DNA of 64,000 nucleotides from Pseudoalteromonas luteoviolacea S2607 (GCF_001625575.1 NZ_AUXV01000056.1:248001-312000), one strand, 5' to 3'; positions 9,018 through 17,715 are shown, counted from the first letter of the stretch. The notes: generated by a model not told the origin, from the letters alone. Program-made: numbers and translations.

Positions 9018-9045
9018 TTGACTGTATGGTTATTTAAACTACATT
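9018..9045 (+). promoter_or_regulatory. candidate sigma-70 promoter of cspD
   Basis: TTGACT (9018-9023) and TACATT (9040-9045) are separated by 16 bases, about 90 bases before the cspD start. The -35 is near consensus and the -10 matches at four of six positions. The implied leader of about 85 bases is of a kind often seen before cold-shock genes. Confidence 0.4.
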
Positions 9046-9135
9046 CTAGTCCTAGTTGTTCATGTTATGGACAGCTTAGCAAATTTCAAAGGTTAGATTA
9101 ACTTAATTAGTCAACTTATAGAAGGATGTAGAAGT

Positions 9136-9354
9136 ATGGCTTGCGGAAAAGTCAAATGGTTTAACAATGCCAAAGGGTTTGGTTTCATCGTAGAAGACGG
9201 CAGTGACGAAGATATCTTTGCACATTACTCAACGATTGTAATGGATGGATACAAGACGCTTAAAGCTGGTCAAGATGTAACATTCGAGCTACAGGAAGGG
9301 CCTAAGGGCTTACATGCTACTAATATTGCACCAAAAATTGGTGAAATGGCGTAG
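9136..9354 (+). CDS. cspD: cold shock-like protein CspD
   Basis: This is a 72-residue single cold-shock domain that binds single-stranded nucleic acid. RNP1 is visible as KGFGFI and RNP2 as DIFAHYS. The start MACGKVKWFNNAKGFGFI and the conserved position next to clpS point to CspD, an inhibitor of replication induced in stationary phase in E. coli, rather than a cold-induced CspA; the assignment between paralogues rests on synteny. AGGA nine bases upstream is the ribosome binding site. Confidence 0.9.
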   Translation: MACGKVKWFNNAKGFGFIVEDGSDEDIFAHYSTIVMDGYKTLKAGQDVTFELQEGPKGLHATNIAPKIGEMA

Positions 9355-9372
9355 AATATTCTCAAGGCTCTA

Positions 9373-9398
9373 AAGCGAGTTACGCAAGTATCTCGCTT
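9373..9398 (+). terminator. hairpin after cspD
   Basis: AAGCGAG (9373-9379) pairs with CTCGCTT (9392-9398). The inner part can continue as TAC-GCAA-GTA with a GNRA-type tetraloop after one mismatch. A modest pyrimidine-rich tract (CATCTCTTTATT) follows, so it probably terminates cspD transcripts. Confidence 0.55.
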
Positions 9399-9489
9399 CA
9401 TCTCTTTATTAATATCTCTCACGAAAGCCCCTATGTAACATATTTATCTATATCTGAAGTAAATTGCATTAGCAGCATTGCATTTAGAT

Positions 9490-9498
9490 TGGTACAAT
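9490..9498 (+). promoter_or_regulatory. candidate extended -10 promoter of icd
   Basis: TGGTACAAT fits the extended -10 pattern TGn-TATAAT with one mismatch in the hexamer. No good -35 lies at the right distance, which extended -10 promoters can do without. It would place the transcript start near 9505, giving a leader of about 205 bases before icd. Confidence 0.35.
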
Positions 9499-9518
9499 CC
9501 CTGCCGATGTCCAGGTCT

Positions 9519-9559
9519 GTTAGTTATGTTTATTGCTTTACTAAGTAAAAATAACTAAC
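9519..9559 (+). promoter_or_regulatory. structured leader hairpin upstream of icd
   Basis: GTTAGTTAT (9519-9527) is perfectly complementary to ATAACTAAC (9551-9559), and the enclosed segment contains a second hairpin TTTAC-TAA-GTAAA (9537-9549). It has no T-run after it, so it does not look like a terminator. The rest of the 355-base gap between cspD and icd shows no gene. Confidence 0.4.
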
Positions 9560-9709
9560 AAACTTGCTAATTACTACGAATTTAGATTTGATCTTACAAG
9601 CTAATTTTTTTGCTGCTCACACGTCGATATAACGTTGGGTAACAAAAGTTAGCAAGATTTTGCTTATGTTGAACGGTCTTAGTTGACCCAAAACTATCTA
9701 GGAATGATG

Positions 9710-11932
9710 ATGACATCAAAAATTATTTATACAAAAACCGATGAAGCGCCAGCTTTGGCAACATATTCTTTACTACCAGTAATCCAAGCTTATACTAAAG
9801 CTGCTGGTGTTGAAGTAGAGACAAGAGATATCTCTCTAGCTGGTCGTGTGATCGCAAACTTCCCTGGGTTCCTTAAAGAAGAACAAAGAATTGCCGATGC
9901 GCTTTCTGAGCTAGGTGAACTGGCAAAAACTCCAGAAGCAAATATCATCAAATTACCTAACATCAGTGCTTCAATCCCTCAGCTAAAAGCAACTATCAAA
10001 GAGCTTCAAGAAAAAGGCTATGCACTTCCTGATTACCCTGAAGAGCCTAAAGATGACAAAGAAGCTGCTATTAAAGCAACTTATGACAAAATCAAAGGTA
10101 GTGCGGTAAACCCAGTTCTGCGTGAAGGTAACTCTGACCGTCGTGCACCTGGTTCTGTAAAAGCTTATGCTCAGAAAAACCCACATTCAATGGGTGCATG
10201 GTCTGCCGATTCACAGTCTTATGTAGCAAGCATGAGTGAAGGTGACTTCTTTGGTTCTGAGCAGTCTACCACGATTGGTGAAGCAACTGACGTACGAATT
10301 GAGCACGTAGCTGCTGATGGCACAGTAAGTGTTTTAAAACAAAGCACGCCGCTTCTTGCTGGCGAAATCATCGATGCTTCACGCATGAACGTCAATGCGT
10401 TACGCAGCTTTTTACAAGCAGAAGTTGAAGCTGCAAAAGAAAAAGGTGTTCTTTTCTCACTTCATATGAAAGCGACAATGATGAAGGTTTCAGACCCAAT
10501 CATTTTTGGCCACGCTGTTAAAGTATTCTATAAAGAAGTTTTCGAAAAACACGGCGAGACTTTTGAAAAGCTAGGCGTAGACGTAAACAATGGTATCGGT
10601 GACGTTTATAACAAACTAGCTAACCTTGACGACGCAAAGCGCGCTGAAATCGAAGCTGATTTAGCTGCAGTTTACGACATTCGTCCAAGCATCGCGATGG
10701 TAGACTCTGACCGTGGTATCACAAACTTACACGTACCAAGTGACGTAATCATTGACGCATCTATGCCTGCGGCAATCCGTACAAGCGGTCAAATGTGGAA
10801 TGCAGAAGGTAAACAACAAGATACTAGTTTTGTTATCCCAGATCGTTGTTACTCTGGTGTTTATCAAGCAACTATTGACTTCTGTAAAGAAAATGGTGCT
10901 TTCGACCCGCGTACAATGGGTACTATTCCTAATGTTGGTCTAATGGCGCAAAAGGCTGAAGAGTACGGTTCACACGACAAAACGTTTGAAGCACCTTCAA
11001 ATGGTGTTATCCGTGTAGTGGATAGTGCAGACAACGTACTTCTTCAACATGACGTTGAGCAAGGTGATATCTGGCGTATGTGTCAGGTTAAAGACGCGCC
11101 AATCAAAGATTGGGTTAAACTTGCTGTTAATCGTTCACGCGCTTCAAACACGCCTGCGGTATTCTGGCTAAACGAAGAACGTGCACACGATGCAGAGCTA
11201 ATCAAAAAGGTAAATGCCTACCTTCCTGAGCACGATACTGACGGCCTAGATATTCGTATTCTTGCACCTGTTGAAGCGACTAAGTTCTCTTTAGCACGTA
11301 TGAAAGACAGCCAAGATACAATTTCAGTAACAGGTAACGTACTTCGTGATTACCTCACTGACCTGTTCCCAATTTTAGAGCTTGGAACGAGTGCAAAAAT
11401 GCTTTCTATCGTTCCGCTAATGAATGGTGGTGGTTTATTTGAAACAGGTGCGGGTGGTTCAGCTCCAAAGCACGTTCAGCAATTTGAAAAAGAAAACCAC
11501 TTACGTTGGGATTCACTGGGCGAGTTCTTAGCTTTGGCTGCGTCTCTTGAGCACCTAAGCCAGGTTTCAAATAATTCAAAAGCACAAGTTCTTGCAGATA
11601 CACTTGATGCAGCAACAGGTAAATTCCTTGATGAGAACAAATCTCCATCTCGTAAAGTGAATGAACTTGATAACCGTGGTAGCCACTTCTACCTATCTCT
11701 GTACTGGGCTCAAGAGCTTGCAGCACAAGATAAAGATGCAGAGCTAAAAGCTAAATTTGAAGCTGTTGCAAAGCAACTTACTGAAAATGAAGCAGCCATT
11801 GTTGCTGAGCTTAATGACGTTCAAGGCCAAGCAATGGACGTTGAAGGTTACTTCCAGCCGAATGACGAAAAAGCATTTGCCGCAATGCGCCCAAGCAAGC
11901 TGTTCAATGATGCACTAAACCTAATCGCTTAA
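9710..11932 (+). CDS. icd: NADP-dependent isocitrate dehydrogenase, monomeric type
   Basis: This TCA-cycle enzyme oxidises isocitrate to 2-oxoglutarate with NADP. The 740 residues match the monomeric IDH family (about 740 residues), not the 416-residue dimeric E. coli Icd. Recognisable stretches include TDEAPALATYSLLPVI near the start, NPVLREGNSDRRAP, KATMMKVSDPI and ETGAGGSAPKHVQQF. Three ATG codons lie in tandem (9704, 9707, 9710); AGGA at 9700-9703 is six bases from the third, which also matches the family start. An in-frame TTG at 9683 is unlikely. The gene sits between cspD and rluE and ends with a strong terminator. Confidence 0.96.
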   Translation: MTSKIIYTKTDEAPALATYSLLPVIQAYTKAAGVEVETRDISLAGRVIANFPGFLKEEQRIADALSELGELAKTPEANIIKLPNISASIPQLKATIKELQEKGYALPDYPEEPKDDKEAAIKATYDKIKGSAVNPVLREGNSDRRAPGSVKAYAQKNPHSMGAWSADSQSYVASMSEGDFFGSEQSTTIGEATDVRIEHVAADGTVSVLKQSTPLLAGEIIDASRMNVNALRSFLQAEVEAAKEKGVLFSLHMKATMMKVSDPIIFGHAVKVFYKEVFEKHGETFEKLGVDVNNGIGDVYNKLANLDDAKRAEIEADLAAVYDIRPSIAMVDSDRGITNLHVPSDVIIDASMPAAIRTSGQMWNAEGKQQDTSFVIPDRCYSGVYQATIDFCKENGAFDPRTMGTIPNVGLMAQKAEEYGSHDKTFEAPSNGVIRVVDSADNVLLQHDVEQGDIWRMCQVKDAPIKDWVKLAVNRSRASNTPAVFWLNEERAHDAELIKKVNAYLPEHDTDGLDIRILAPVEATKFSLARMKDSQDTISVTGNVLRDYLTDLFPILELGTSAKMLSIVPLMNGGGLFETGAGGSAPKHVQQFEKENHLRWDSLGEFLALAASLEHLSQVSNNSKAQVLADTLDAATGKFLDENKSPSRKVNELDNRGSHFYLSLYWAQELAAQDKDAELKAKFEAVAKQLTENEAAIVAELNDVQGQAMDVEGYFQPNDEKAFAAMRPSKLFNDALNLIA

Positions 11933-11948
11933 TTCTCGCGGTTAAGTC

Positions 11949-11977
11949 AAAAAAGGCAGCGATAAGCTGCCTTTTTT
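11949..11977 (+). terminator. terminator of icd
   Basis: A-run plus GGCAGC (11949-11960) pairs with GCTGCC plus T-run (11966-11977) around a five-base loop, 17 bases after the icd stop. This is a textbook intrinsic terminator. Confidence 0.88.
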
Positions 11978-12010
11978 ATTTTTAAGGTAGATGTCTCAGT
12001 GTGTAAACTT

Positions 12011-12019
12011 TGCTAAAAT
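12011..12019 (+). promoter_or_regulatory. candidate extended -10 promoter of rluE
   Basis: TGCTAAAAT fits TGn-TATAAT with one mismatch. It lies just after the icd terminator and would put the start of transcription near 12026, 25 bases before the ATG at 12051. It is one argument for that downstream start of rluE. Confidence 0.3.
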
Positions 12020-12050
12020 TCCACATTCGATGTTCCAGCCTAATATCAAG

Positions 12051-12710
12051 ATGACCAACAGTAACCGTAATCGCCCTTTTCCACCTTCCGGTAAAAAGCC
12101 TTTTAATAAGAATAAAAGATATAAAAATCAGACTAAGCAAAAACCACCTGTAAAGCCCGAAGATGTAAAAGTGGTTTTGTTTAACAAGCCATTTGATGTG
12201 CTTTGTCAATTTACCGATGACCAACACCGAAAGACACTTGCAGACTTTATTGATATTAAGTCAGTGTATGCAGCAGGACGTTTAGATCGAGACAGTGAAG
12301 GCCTACTGCTCCTCACTAATTGCGGAAAATTACAACATAAACTCACAGAGCCAAAGAAAAACACCCACAAGACTTATTGGGTTCAAGTTGAAGGTAAGCC
12401 ACGTGAAGAGCAACTGAATCAATTGCGTACCGGTGTTGAGCTGAAAGATGGGATGACTAAACCCGCAAAAATAGACGTAATACCAGAGCCCGAAGTATGG
12501 CCTAGAAATCCGCCAATTCGAGAACGTAAAAATATTCCAACCACTTGGCTGAGTATTACTATTTCAGAAGGGAGAAATAGGCAAGTACGACGGATGACCG
12601 CACATATTGGCCACCCTACTCTCAGATTGATCCGTTACAGTATTGGTAAGTACACATTATCTGGGTTAAATAACGGACAGTATAGGGTTTTACAAGGAAA
12701 TAAAGTCTAA
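12051..12710 (+). CDS. rluE: 23S rRNA pseudouridine(2457) synthase RluE
   Basis: RluE is a RsuA-family pseudouridine synthase; the E. coli enzyme modifies U2457 in 23S rRNA. The catalytic motif GRLDRDSEGLLLLT is intact, and VVLFNKPFDVL, WPRNPPIRERK and SEGRNRQVRRMTAH match E. coli RluE as I know it. An open frame extends to an ATG at 11991 (239 residues), but that start crowds the icd terminator. The ATG at 12051 gives 219 residues, close to the 217 of E. coli, after a basic, low-complexity N-terminus. The ribosome binding site of neither start is convincing. Confidence 0.9.
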   Translation: MTNSNRNRPFPPSGKKPFNKNKRYKNQTKQKPPVKPEDVKVVLFNKPFDVLCQFTDDQHRKTLADFIDIKSVYAAGRLDRDSEGLLLLTNCGKLQHKLTEPKKNTHKTYWVQVEGKPREEQLNQLRTGVELKDGMTKPAKIDVIPEPEVWPRNPPIRERKNIPTTWLSITISEGRNRQVRRMTAHIGHPTLRLIRYSIGKYTLSGLNNGQYRVLQGNKV

Positions 12711-12720
12711 AGTGTGGCTT

Positions 12721-12748
12721 TTGAGGGGGGGCAATTGCATGCTATACT
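12721..12748 (+). promoter_or_regulatory. candidate sigma-70 promoter of mnmA-hflD
   Basis: TTGAGG (12721-12726) and TATACT (12743-12748) are 16 bases apart, 40 bases before the mnmA start. A run of seven G (12725-12731) spans the end of the -35 box and the beginning of the spacer. Confidence 0.45.
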
Positions 12749-12788
12749 CACGGCCTTTCAAAAATTCATATAGATTTACAGCGATATT

Positions 12789-13889
12789 ATGAGCGATAAC
12801 AGTAACATTAAAGTGATTGTCGGCATGTCTGGTGGCGTGGATTCTTCAGTTTCAGCTTATCTTTTAAAAGAGCAAGGCTATCAGGTAGAAGGCCTTTTCA
12901 TGAAAAACTGGGAAGAAGACGATAACGATGAATACTGTGCTGCTGCTGAAGATCTAAAAGATGCGCAAGCAGTCTGTGACAAGCTTGGTATCGAGTTACA
13001 CACCGTCAATTTTGCGGCTGAATATTGGGACAACGTATTTGAGTATTTCTTGGAGGAATACCGAGCGGGTCGCACGCCAAACCCAGATATCATGTGTAAC
13101 AAAGAAATTAAATTCAAAGCTTTTTTAGAGTTTGCTGCTGAAGCACTTGGCGCAGATTACATTGCTACTGGGCACTACGTACGTAGAGAAGAGCGCGATG
13201 GCAAATTTGCGATGTTAAGAGGCCTTGATAACAACAAAGATCAAAGTTATTTCCTATACACTTTAAGTCATGAGCATGTTGCTCAGACACTCTTCCCTGT
13301 CGGTGAAATTGAAAAGCCAGAAGTGCGTCGTATTGCCGAAGAGCAAGGCCTAATTACACATAATAAAAAAGACAGCACAGGTATCTGTTTTATTGGCGAA
13401 CGTAAATTTAAAGACTTTTTACAAAAGTTTTTACCAGCTCAACCGGGTAAAATCGAAGACACCGAAGGTAATCATGTCGGCGAACATGAAGGCTTGATGT
13501 ACCATACTCTAGGTCAACGCAAAGGTCTTTTAATAGGTGGTATGAAAGAAGGCTCAGGAGAACCTTGGTATGTCGTTGATAAAGATATCGAGCGTAATGT
13601 GCTTGTGGTTGGTCAAGGTAAAGATCACCCACGACTGTACAGTAATGGATTAAATGCGAACCAGCTTCACTGGGTTGACCGAGAAGGACCACAAGGTACA
13701 ACGCGCTGTACTGTCAAGACACGATATAGACAAGAAGATATTCCGTGTACGTTATTAGTTGGTCAAGACGGCATGGCTCGTGTTTTGTTTGATGAGCCAC
13801 AAAAGGCTGTCACGCCAGGCCAATCTGCGGTGTTCTACTCCGATGACGCTTGTCTAGGTGGCGGTATCATAGAGTCGGTGATTAAATAA
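12789..13889 (+). CDS. mnmA: tRNA-specific 2-thiouridylase MnmA
   Basis: MnmA makes 2-thiouridine at position 34 of tRNA Lys, Glu and Gln, taking sulfur from the Tus relay. The 366 residues carry the PP-loop GMSGGVDSS (12-20), the catalytic Cys103 in IMCNKEIKF and Cys200 in DSTGICFIGE, the pair used for persulfide chemistry in the E. coli enzyme (368 residues). The stop codon TAA shares its last base with the hflD start, so translation is coupled. Confidence 0.97.
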   Translation: MSDNSNIKVIVGMSGGVDSSVSAYLLKEQGYQVEGLFMKNWEEDDNDEYCAAAEDLKDAQAVCDKLGIELHTVNFAAEYWDNVFEYFLEEYRAGRTPNPDIMCNKEIKFKAFLEFAAEALGADYIATGHYVRREERDGKFAMLRGLDNNKDQSYFLYTLSHEHVAQTLFPVGEIEKPEVRRIAEEQGLITHNKKDSTGICFIGERKFKDFLQKFLPAQPGKIEDTEGNHVGEHEGLMYHTLGQRKGLLIGGMKEGSGEPWYVVDKDIERNVLVVGQGKDHPRLYSNGLNANQLHWVDREGPQGTTRCTVKTRYRQEDIPCTLLVGQDGMARVLFDEPQKAVTPGQSAVFYSDDACLGGGIIESVIK

Positions 13890-14491
13890 TGCAGCCAAAA
13901 GTCGTTATTCCTCTTGCCGCAATTTGCCAAATAGCAAAACTAGTACAAAAGTGTGCGAGATACGGTACTTTCAATGAAAATGAAGTGCACACTTTTTTGC
14001 AAAGTATTTTAAATACAGCGCCGGAAAACCCCGAAGATGTATACGACGACCATTTTGCCTTAAAAGGTGGTTATCAGGCGCTCGTTTCTCAACTTTCAAG
14101 CGAAGGTGAGAAAGACGTTGAGATAGTTAAATACGTTGGCAGTTTGATGCAGTTGGAAAGAGCTCTATCCTCTAATCCTGATGTGTTTTCAGAGTTGGCC
14201 AAACGTATTGAGCAAGTGGAGAGACAAACACTTCACTTTAATGTGTATGACGAGCAAATCCTTGGTGCTTTCGCTGATATCTATACCCAAGTTATCAGCC
14301 CTGCAGGGCCCAAAATTCAAGTTTTTGGTAAACCAGACTTGCTTCAGCAAACTCATATTCAGCACAAGATCCGTGCACTATTATTAGCAGGGATCCGAAG
14401 TGCAGTGCTGTGGCGACAGCTAGGTGGAAAACGCCGTCATTTCTTCTTTTCGAAAAGGAAGATCATCGCCACAGCACAACAGTTTATTTAA
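13889..14491 (+). CDS. hflD: high frequency lysogenization protein HflD homologue
   Basis: The 200-residue, mostly helical protein matches the HflD family (E. coli 213 residues), recognisable by the N-terminal PLAAICQIAKLVQKCARYG and by its constant position between mnmA and purB. E. coli HflD is a peripheral inner-membrane protein known for binding the phage lambda CII activator; its housekeeping role is not clear. The ATG overlaps the mnmA stop by one base and purB starts 36 bases downstream. Confidence 0.93.
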   Translation: MQPKVVIPLAAICQIAKLVQKCARYGTFNENEVHTFLQSILNTAPENPEDVYDDHFALKGGYQALVSQLSSEGEKDVEIVKYVGSLMQLERALSSNPDVFSELAKRIEQVERQTLHFNVYDEQILGAFADIYTQVISPAGPKIQVFGKPDLLQQTHIQHKIRALLLAGIRSAVLWRQLGGKRRHFFFSKRKIIATAQQFI

Positions 14492-14527
14492 ATATCGTTC
14501 AAAAAAACCAATTAGTTAGGAGAAATT

Positions 14528-15898
14528 ATGGAGCTTTCAGCGTTAACCGCTATCTCTCCAGTGGATGGTCGCTATGGTAGCAAAACCAAAGAACTGAGAA
14601 GCATCTTCAGTGAGTTCGGTCTGATCAAATACCGAGTAACTGTTGAAGTTCGCTGGTTACAAGCATTGGCGAAAGCTGACGCTATAAAAGAAGTACCTGC
14701 GTTCAGCGACGAAGCAAACGCGCTACTAGACAGCATCGTTGACAACTTCAGTGAAGAAGATGCACAACGAGTAAAAGACATCGAGCGTACGACTAACCAC
14801 GATGTGAAAGCCGTTGAATACTTGCTGAAAGAGAAAGTGGCAGACAACGCAGAATTACAAGCTGTAAACGAATTCATTCATTTCGCATGTACTTCTGAAG
14901 ATATTAATAACTTATCTCACGGTTTAATGCTTAGCGAAGCCCGTGACGAAGTGTTACTGCCATACTGCGACAACCTACTGGCTGCGATTAAAGAAAAAGC
15001 GATTGAGTATAAATCAGTACCTATGATGACTCGTACTCATGGCCAACCTGCTTCACCTTCTACAATGGGTAAAGAGTTCGCCAACGTTTACGTTCGACTT
15101 CAGCGTCAACGTGAGCAAATTGCGAACGTATCTATCCTTGGTAAAATCAATGGTGCGGTTGGTAACTATAATGCACACCTAAGCGCCTACCCTGAGTATG
15201 ACTGGCACGCGCACGCTGAATCTTTCGTAACGAGCCTTGGTTTAACTTGGAACGCATTCACAACTCAAATCGAGCCGCATGACTACATCGCAGAATTGTT
15301 TGATGCAATTGCGCGTTTTAATACTATATTGCTTGATTTTGACCGTGACGTTTGGGGTTACATCGCACTTAACCACTTTAAGCAAAAAACAATTGCAGGT
15401 GAGATTGGCTCTTCAACTATGCCACATAAAGTTAACCCAATTGATTTCGAAAACTCTGAAGGCAACTTAGGCCTAGCAAATGCAATCTTCGCCCACCTAG
15501 CACAAAAGCTACCGGTTTCAAGATGGCAACGTGACCTAACTGACTCTACAGTTTTACGTAACTTAGGTGTTGGTATGGGCTACACACTGATTGCTTACCA
15601 AGCGACACTAAAGGGTATCAGCAAGCTAGAAGTAAATGCCGATCGTCTACTAGCAGAGCTAGATGACAACTGGGAACTATTAGCAGAGCCAATCCAAACG
15701 GTAATGCGTAAATACGGTATTGAAAAGCCGTATGAAAAGCTTAAAGAGCTAACGCGTGGTAAACGTGTAAACAAAGAGATTATGGCTGATTTCATCGACG
15801 GTCTTGCACTGCCTGATTCAGCAAAAGCTGAAATGAAGTTAATGACACCGGCAAACTACATTGGCCGTGCTGAAGCTTTCATCGACGAACTAAAATAA
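14528..15898 (+). CDS. purB: adenylosuccinate lyase
   Basis: PurB acts twice in purine synthesis, releasing fumarate from SAICAR and from adenylosuccinate. At 456 residues it has exactly the E. coli length. The superfamily signature GSSTMPHKVNP lies at 294-304, with the catalytic Ser295 in the same place as in E. coli PurB, and the MTRTHGQPASPSTMGKE segment supplies the other active-site His. AGGAG precedes the ATG. A hairpin with a T-run follows the gene. Confidence 0.98.
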   Translation: MELSALTAISPVDGRYGSKTKELRSIFSEFGLIKYRVTVEVRWLQALAKADAIKEVPAFSDEANALLDSIVDNFSEEDAQRVKDIERTTNHDVKAVEYLLKEKVADNAELQAVNEFIHFACTSEDINNLSHGLMLSEARDEVLLPYCDNLLAAIKEKAIEYKSVPMMTRTHGQPASPSTMGKEFANVYVRLQRQREQIANVSILGKINGAVGNYNAHLSAYPEYDWHAHAESFVTSLGLTWNAFTTQIEPHDYIAELFDAIARFNTILLDFDRDVWGYIALNHFKQKTIAGEIGSSTMPHKVNPIDFENSEGNLGLANAIFAHLAQKLPVSRWQRDLTDSTVLRNLGVGMGYTLIAYQATLKGISKLEVNADRLLAELDDNWELLAEPIQTVMRKYGIEKPYEKLKELTRGKRVNKEIMADFIDGLALPDSAKAEMKLMTPANYIGRAEAFIDELK

Positions 15899-15921
15899 TC
15901 TAATATAAATTAGATATAATT

Positions 15922-15966
15922 AAGCGAAAGAAACAGCCGAGAGCTTGTTACTTTCGCTTTTTTTAT
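15922..15966 (+). terminator. terminator of purB
   Basis: AAGCGAAAG (15922-15930) pairs with CTTTCGCTT (15951-15959), followed by a T-run. The 20-base loop could fold further (AACA with TGTT). The hairpin ends just before the roxA start, so roxA needs either readthrough or a promoter inside this short gap. Confidence 0.75.
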
Positions 15967-15975
15967 GGGGAAAAT

Positions 15976-17130
15976 ATGTATCAGCTGTCTATCAATGGTA
16001 TGACTCATCAAGAGTTTTTGACACATTACTGGCAAAAAAAACCTTTGCTAATCAAAGGTGGATTTACTGACTTTGAAGATCCTTTAACCGCAGAGGAACT
16101 CGCTGGGTTAGCAATGGAAGAAGCGATTGAGTCTCGCTTAGTCACAAATCATGAAGGGAATTGGCAAGCACACCACGGACCATTTGAAGATTTTTCAAAA
16201 CTGACTGACAGCCACAGTACATTGCTCGTGCAGGCAGTTGATCATTGGCACCCTATAGCGGCTAAATTACTAGAACCTTTTCGATTTATTCCGAACTGGC
16301 GAATTGATGATCTAATGATTAGCTTTTCGACTCCTCACGGCGGTGTCGGCCCTCACTTAGATCAATATGATGTGTTTATCATTCAAGGTCAAGGCAAGAG
16401 AAGATGGCGTGTTGGTTTGCCTGATCCAAGCCTAAAACAATTTGCTAAAGACAAAGCGTTACTCCAAGTAGAGCAATTTGAAGCCATCATAGATCACGAT
16501 TTAGAACCAGGTGACATTCTTTACATTCCACCTGGCTGCCCTCATGAGGGCTATGCAGTGGCAAATGCGCTCAACTACTCTGTGGGTTTTAGAGCACCAG
16601 ACCAAAAAGACCTTATTAGTAGCTTTGCAGATCACATCATTGATGAAGAAGTGGGTAAGCAGCGCTATAGCGATGCGGGTATAGATGTAAGAAAATCACT
16701 TGGTGAAATTACCTCAGAGGATAAAGATAGAGTCCGTACGCTTCTTAATTCGCTGATAAATGATGAGTCTTTGTACAGTCATTGGCTAGGCACATTCTTG
16801 AGTCAGCCCAAACATGATATGGATCTCGCTCCTCTTGAAGATGCACTCGTAGCAGACTTTTTAGAAGATGAAATTGACGAAGAAGATGTGATTCACAGAG
16901 CGGGTGGAATCCGGGCAATGTACCAGCTCGTTGATAGTGAAATTCTTCTAAGTATCAATGGCGAAACCTACCACATTCCCGAGAAATACCTTAAACAAAT
17001 ACAATTGTTAACAGATGAAACATTTTTTTCATTTAATGAGGTAAAACCAGCTCTAACTTGCTTGGAATTCAAACAAACGTTAACTACGCTTATAAATGAC
17101 GGGCTGTATTATATTGAAGCTTGGTCTTAA
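15976..17130 (+). CDS. roxA: 50S ribosomal protein L16 arginine 3-hydroxylase (RoxA/YcfD)
   Basis: RoxA is a 2-oxoglutarate and Fe(II)-dependent JmjC oxygenase that hydroxylates an arginine of ribosomal protein L16. The 384 residues carry the metal-binding His127-x-Asp129 in GVGPHLDQYDVFIIQ and His190 in PPGCPHEGYA, positions close to those of E. coli YcfD (373 residues), and the GKRRWRVG strand. The C-terminal part is a winged-helix-like region. GGGG five bases before the ATG is the ribosome binding site. In E. coli it lies near purB, with phoPQ between; here phoPQ is absent. Confidence 0.93.
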   Translation: MYQLSINGMTHQEFLTHYWQKKPLLIKGGFTDFEDPLTAEELAGLAMEEAIESRLVTNHEGNWQAHHGPFEDFSKLTDSHSTLLVQAVDHWHPIAAKLLEPFRFIPNWRIDDLMISFSTPHGGVGPHLDQYDVFIIQGQGKRRWRVGLPDPSLKQFAKDKALLQVEQFEAIIDHDLEPGDILYIPPGCPHEGYAVANALNYSVGFRAPDQKDLISSFADHIIDEEVGKQRYSDAGIDVRKSLGEITSEDKDRVRTLLNSLINDESLYSHWLGTFLSQPKHDMDLAPLEDALVADFLEDEIDEEDVIHRAGGIRAMYQLVDSEILLSINGETYHIPEKYLKQIQLLTDETFFSFNEVKPALTCLEFKQTLTTLINDGLYYIEAWS

Positions 17131-17161
17131 TGCCTGACTTACAGGGCCAACCAAAGAATAA

Positions 17162-17185
17162 AGGTGTCATGACTTAGTGGCACCT
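17162..17185 (+). terminator. weak hairpin after roxA
   Basis: AGGTGTCAT (17162-17170) can pair with GTGGCACCT (17177-17185), including two G-T pairs, around a six-base loop. AATAATAATAGG follows instead of a T-run, so this is at best a weak terminator or an mRNA 3'-end protector. Confidence 0.3.
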
Positions 17186-17256
17186 AATAATAATAGGGGT
17201 TGAAATTTCCCTTATTCGTCAGGACGTGTTGAATGATTTTTCGCTAAGAGGTAATC

Positions 17257-17715
17257 ATGATTTATCACGTCGACAAAGTGAGTTGGAAACAGACTCAGGG
17301 ACAGCTGCGCCAAATACGTGAGCGTGTTTTTGTGTGTGAATTACATCTTCCTAAACATGTTGAATTTGATCAACATGACAGAACAGCAGACCACGTTCTT
17401 ATCAGGGACGAAAACCAGCAAGCTGTAGGAACAGGACGACTGTGCAGCGATGGGTTGATTAGTAGAATCGCCATTGTAAAAGCGCACAGAAATCGTGAGG
17501 CTTACCAATCTCTTATTGGGTACCTAGCTGATTTAGCACAGCAAAAAGGACTCAAAGAAGTATTTGTTCAATGTATCCTTGAAGAAGTGCCTACTTTTCT
17601 TAAGTCTGGGTTTAGTAAACAAGGCTCTGTATTTATGGAAGCCGGCATTCCCAGGCAAAGACTCAAATGCGCAGCTTCCATGATAAATTCAGAGCCGTTT
17701 ACGATGCTTCACTAG
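17257..17715 (+). CDS. GNAT-family N-acetyltransferase
   Basis: The 152-residue protein has the GNAT pattern: an N-terminal REVFV-like helix (QIRERVFVCELHLP), the strand AVGTGRLCSDGLISRIAIVKAHRNR leading into the acetyl-CoA-binding loop, and a C-terminal FVQCILEEVPTFLKSGFSKQGSVF where the family usually shows a Phe/Tyr-rich strand. The acetyl-CoA loop (AHRNREAYQSL) departs from the usual R/Q-x-x-G-x-G/A pattern. The substrate is unknown. Its last 17 bases overlap the 3' end of the convergent DUF4826 gene. Confidence 0.75.
   Translation: MIYHVDKVSWKQTQGQLRQIRERVFVCELHLPKHVEFDQHDRTADHVLIRDENQQAVGTGRLCSDGLISRIAIVKAHRNREAYQSLIGYLADLAQQKGLKEVFVQCILEEVPTFLKSGFSKQGSVFMEAGIPRQRLKCAASMINSEPFTMLH

Noticed and set aside
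9683..9709. Longer N-terminus of icd from a TTG at 9683
   Set aside because: The family starts at MTSKIIYT, and AGGA is correctly spaced for the ATG at 9710.
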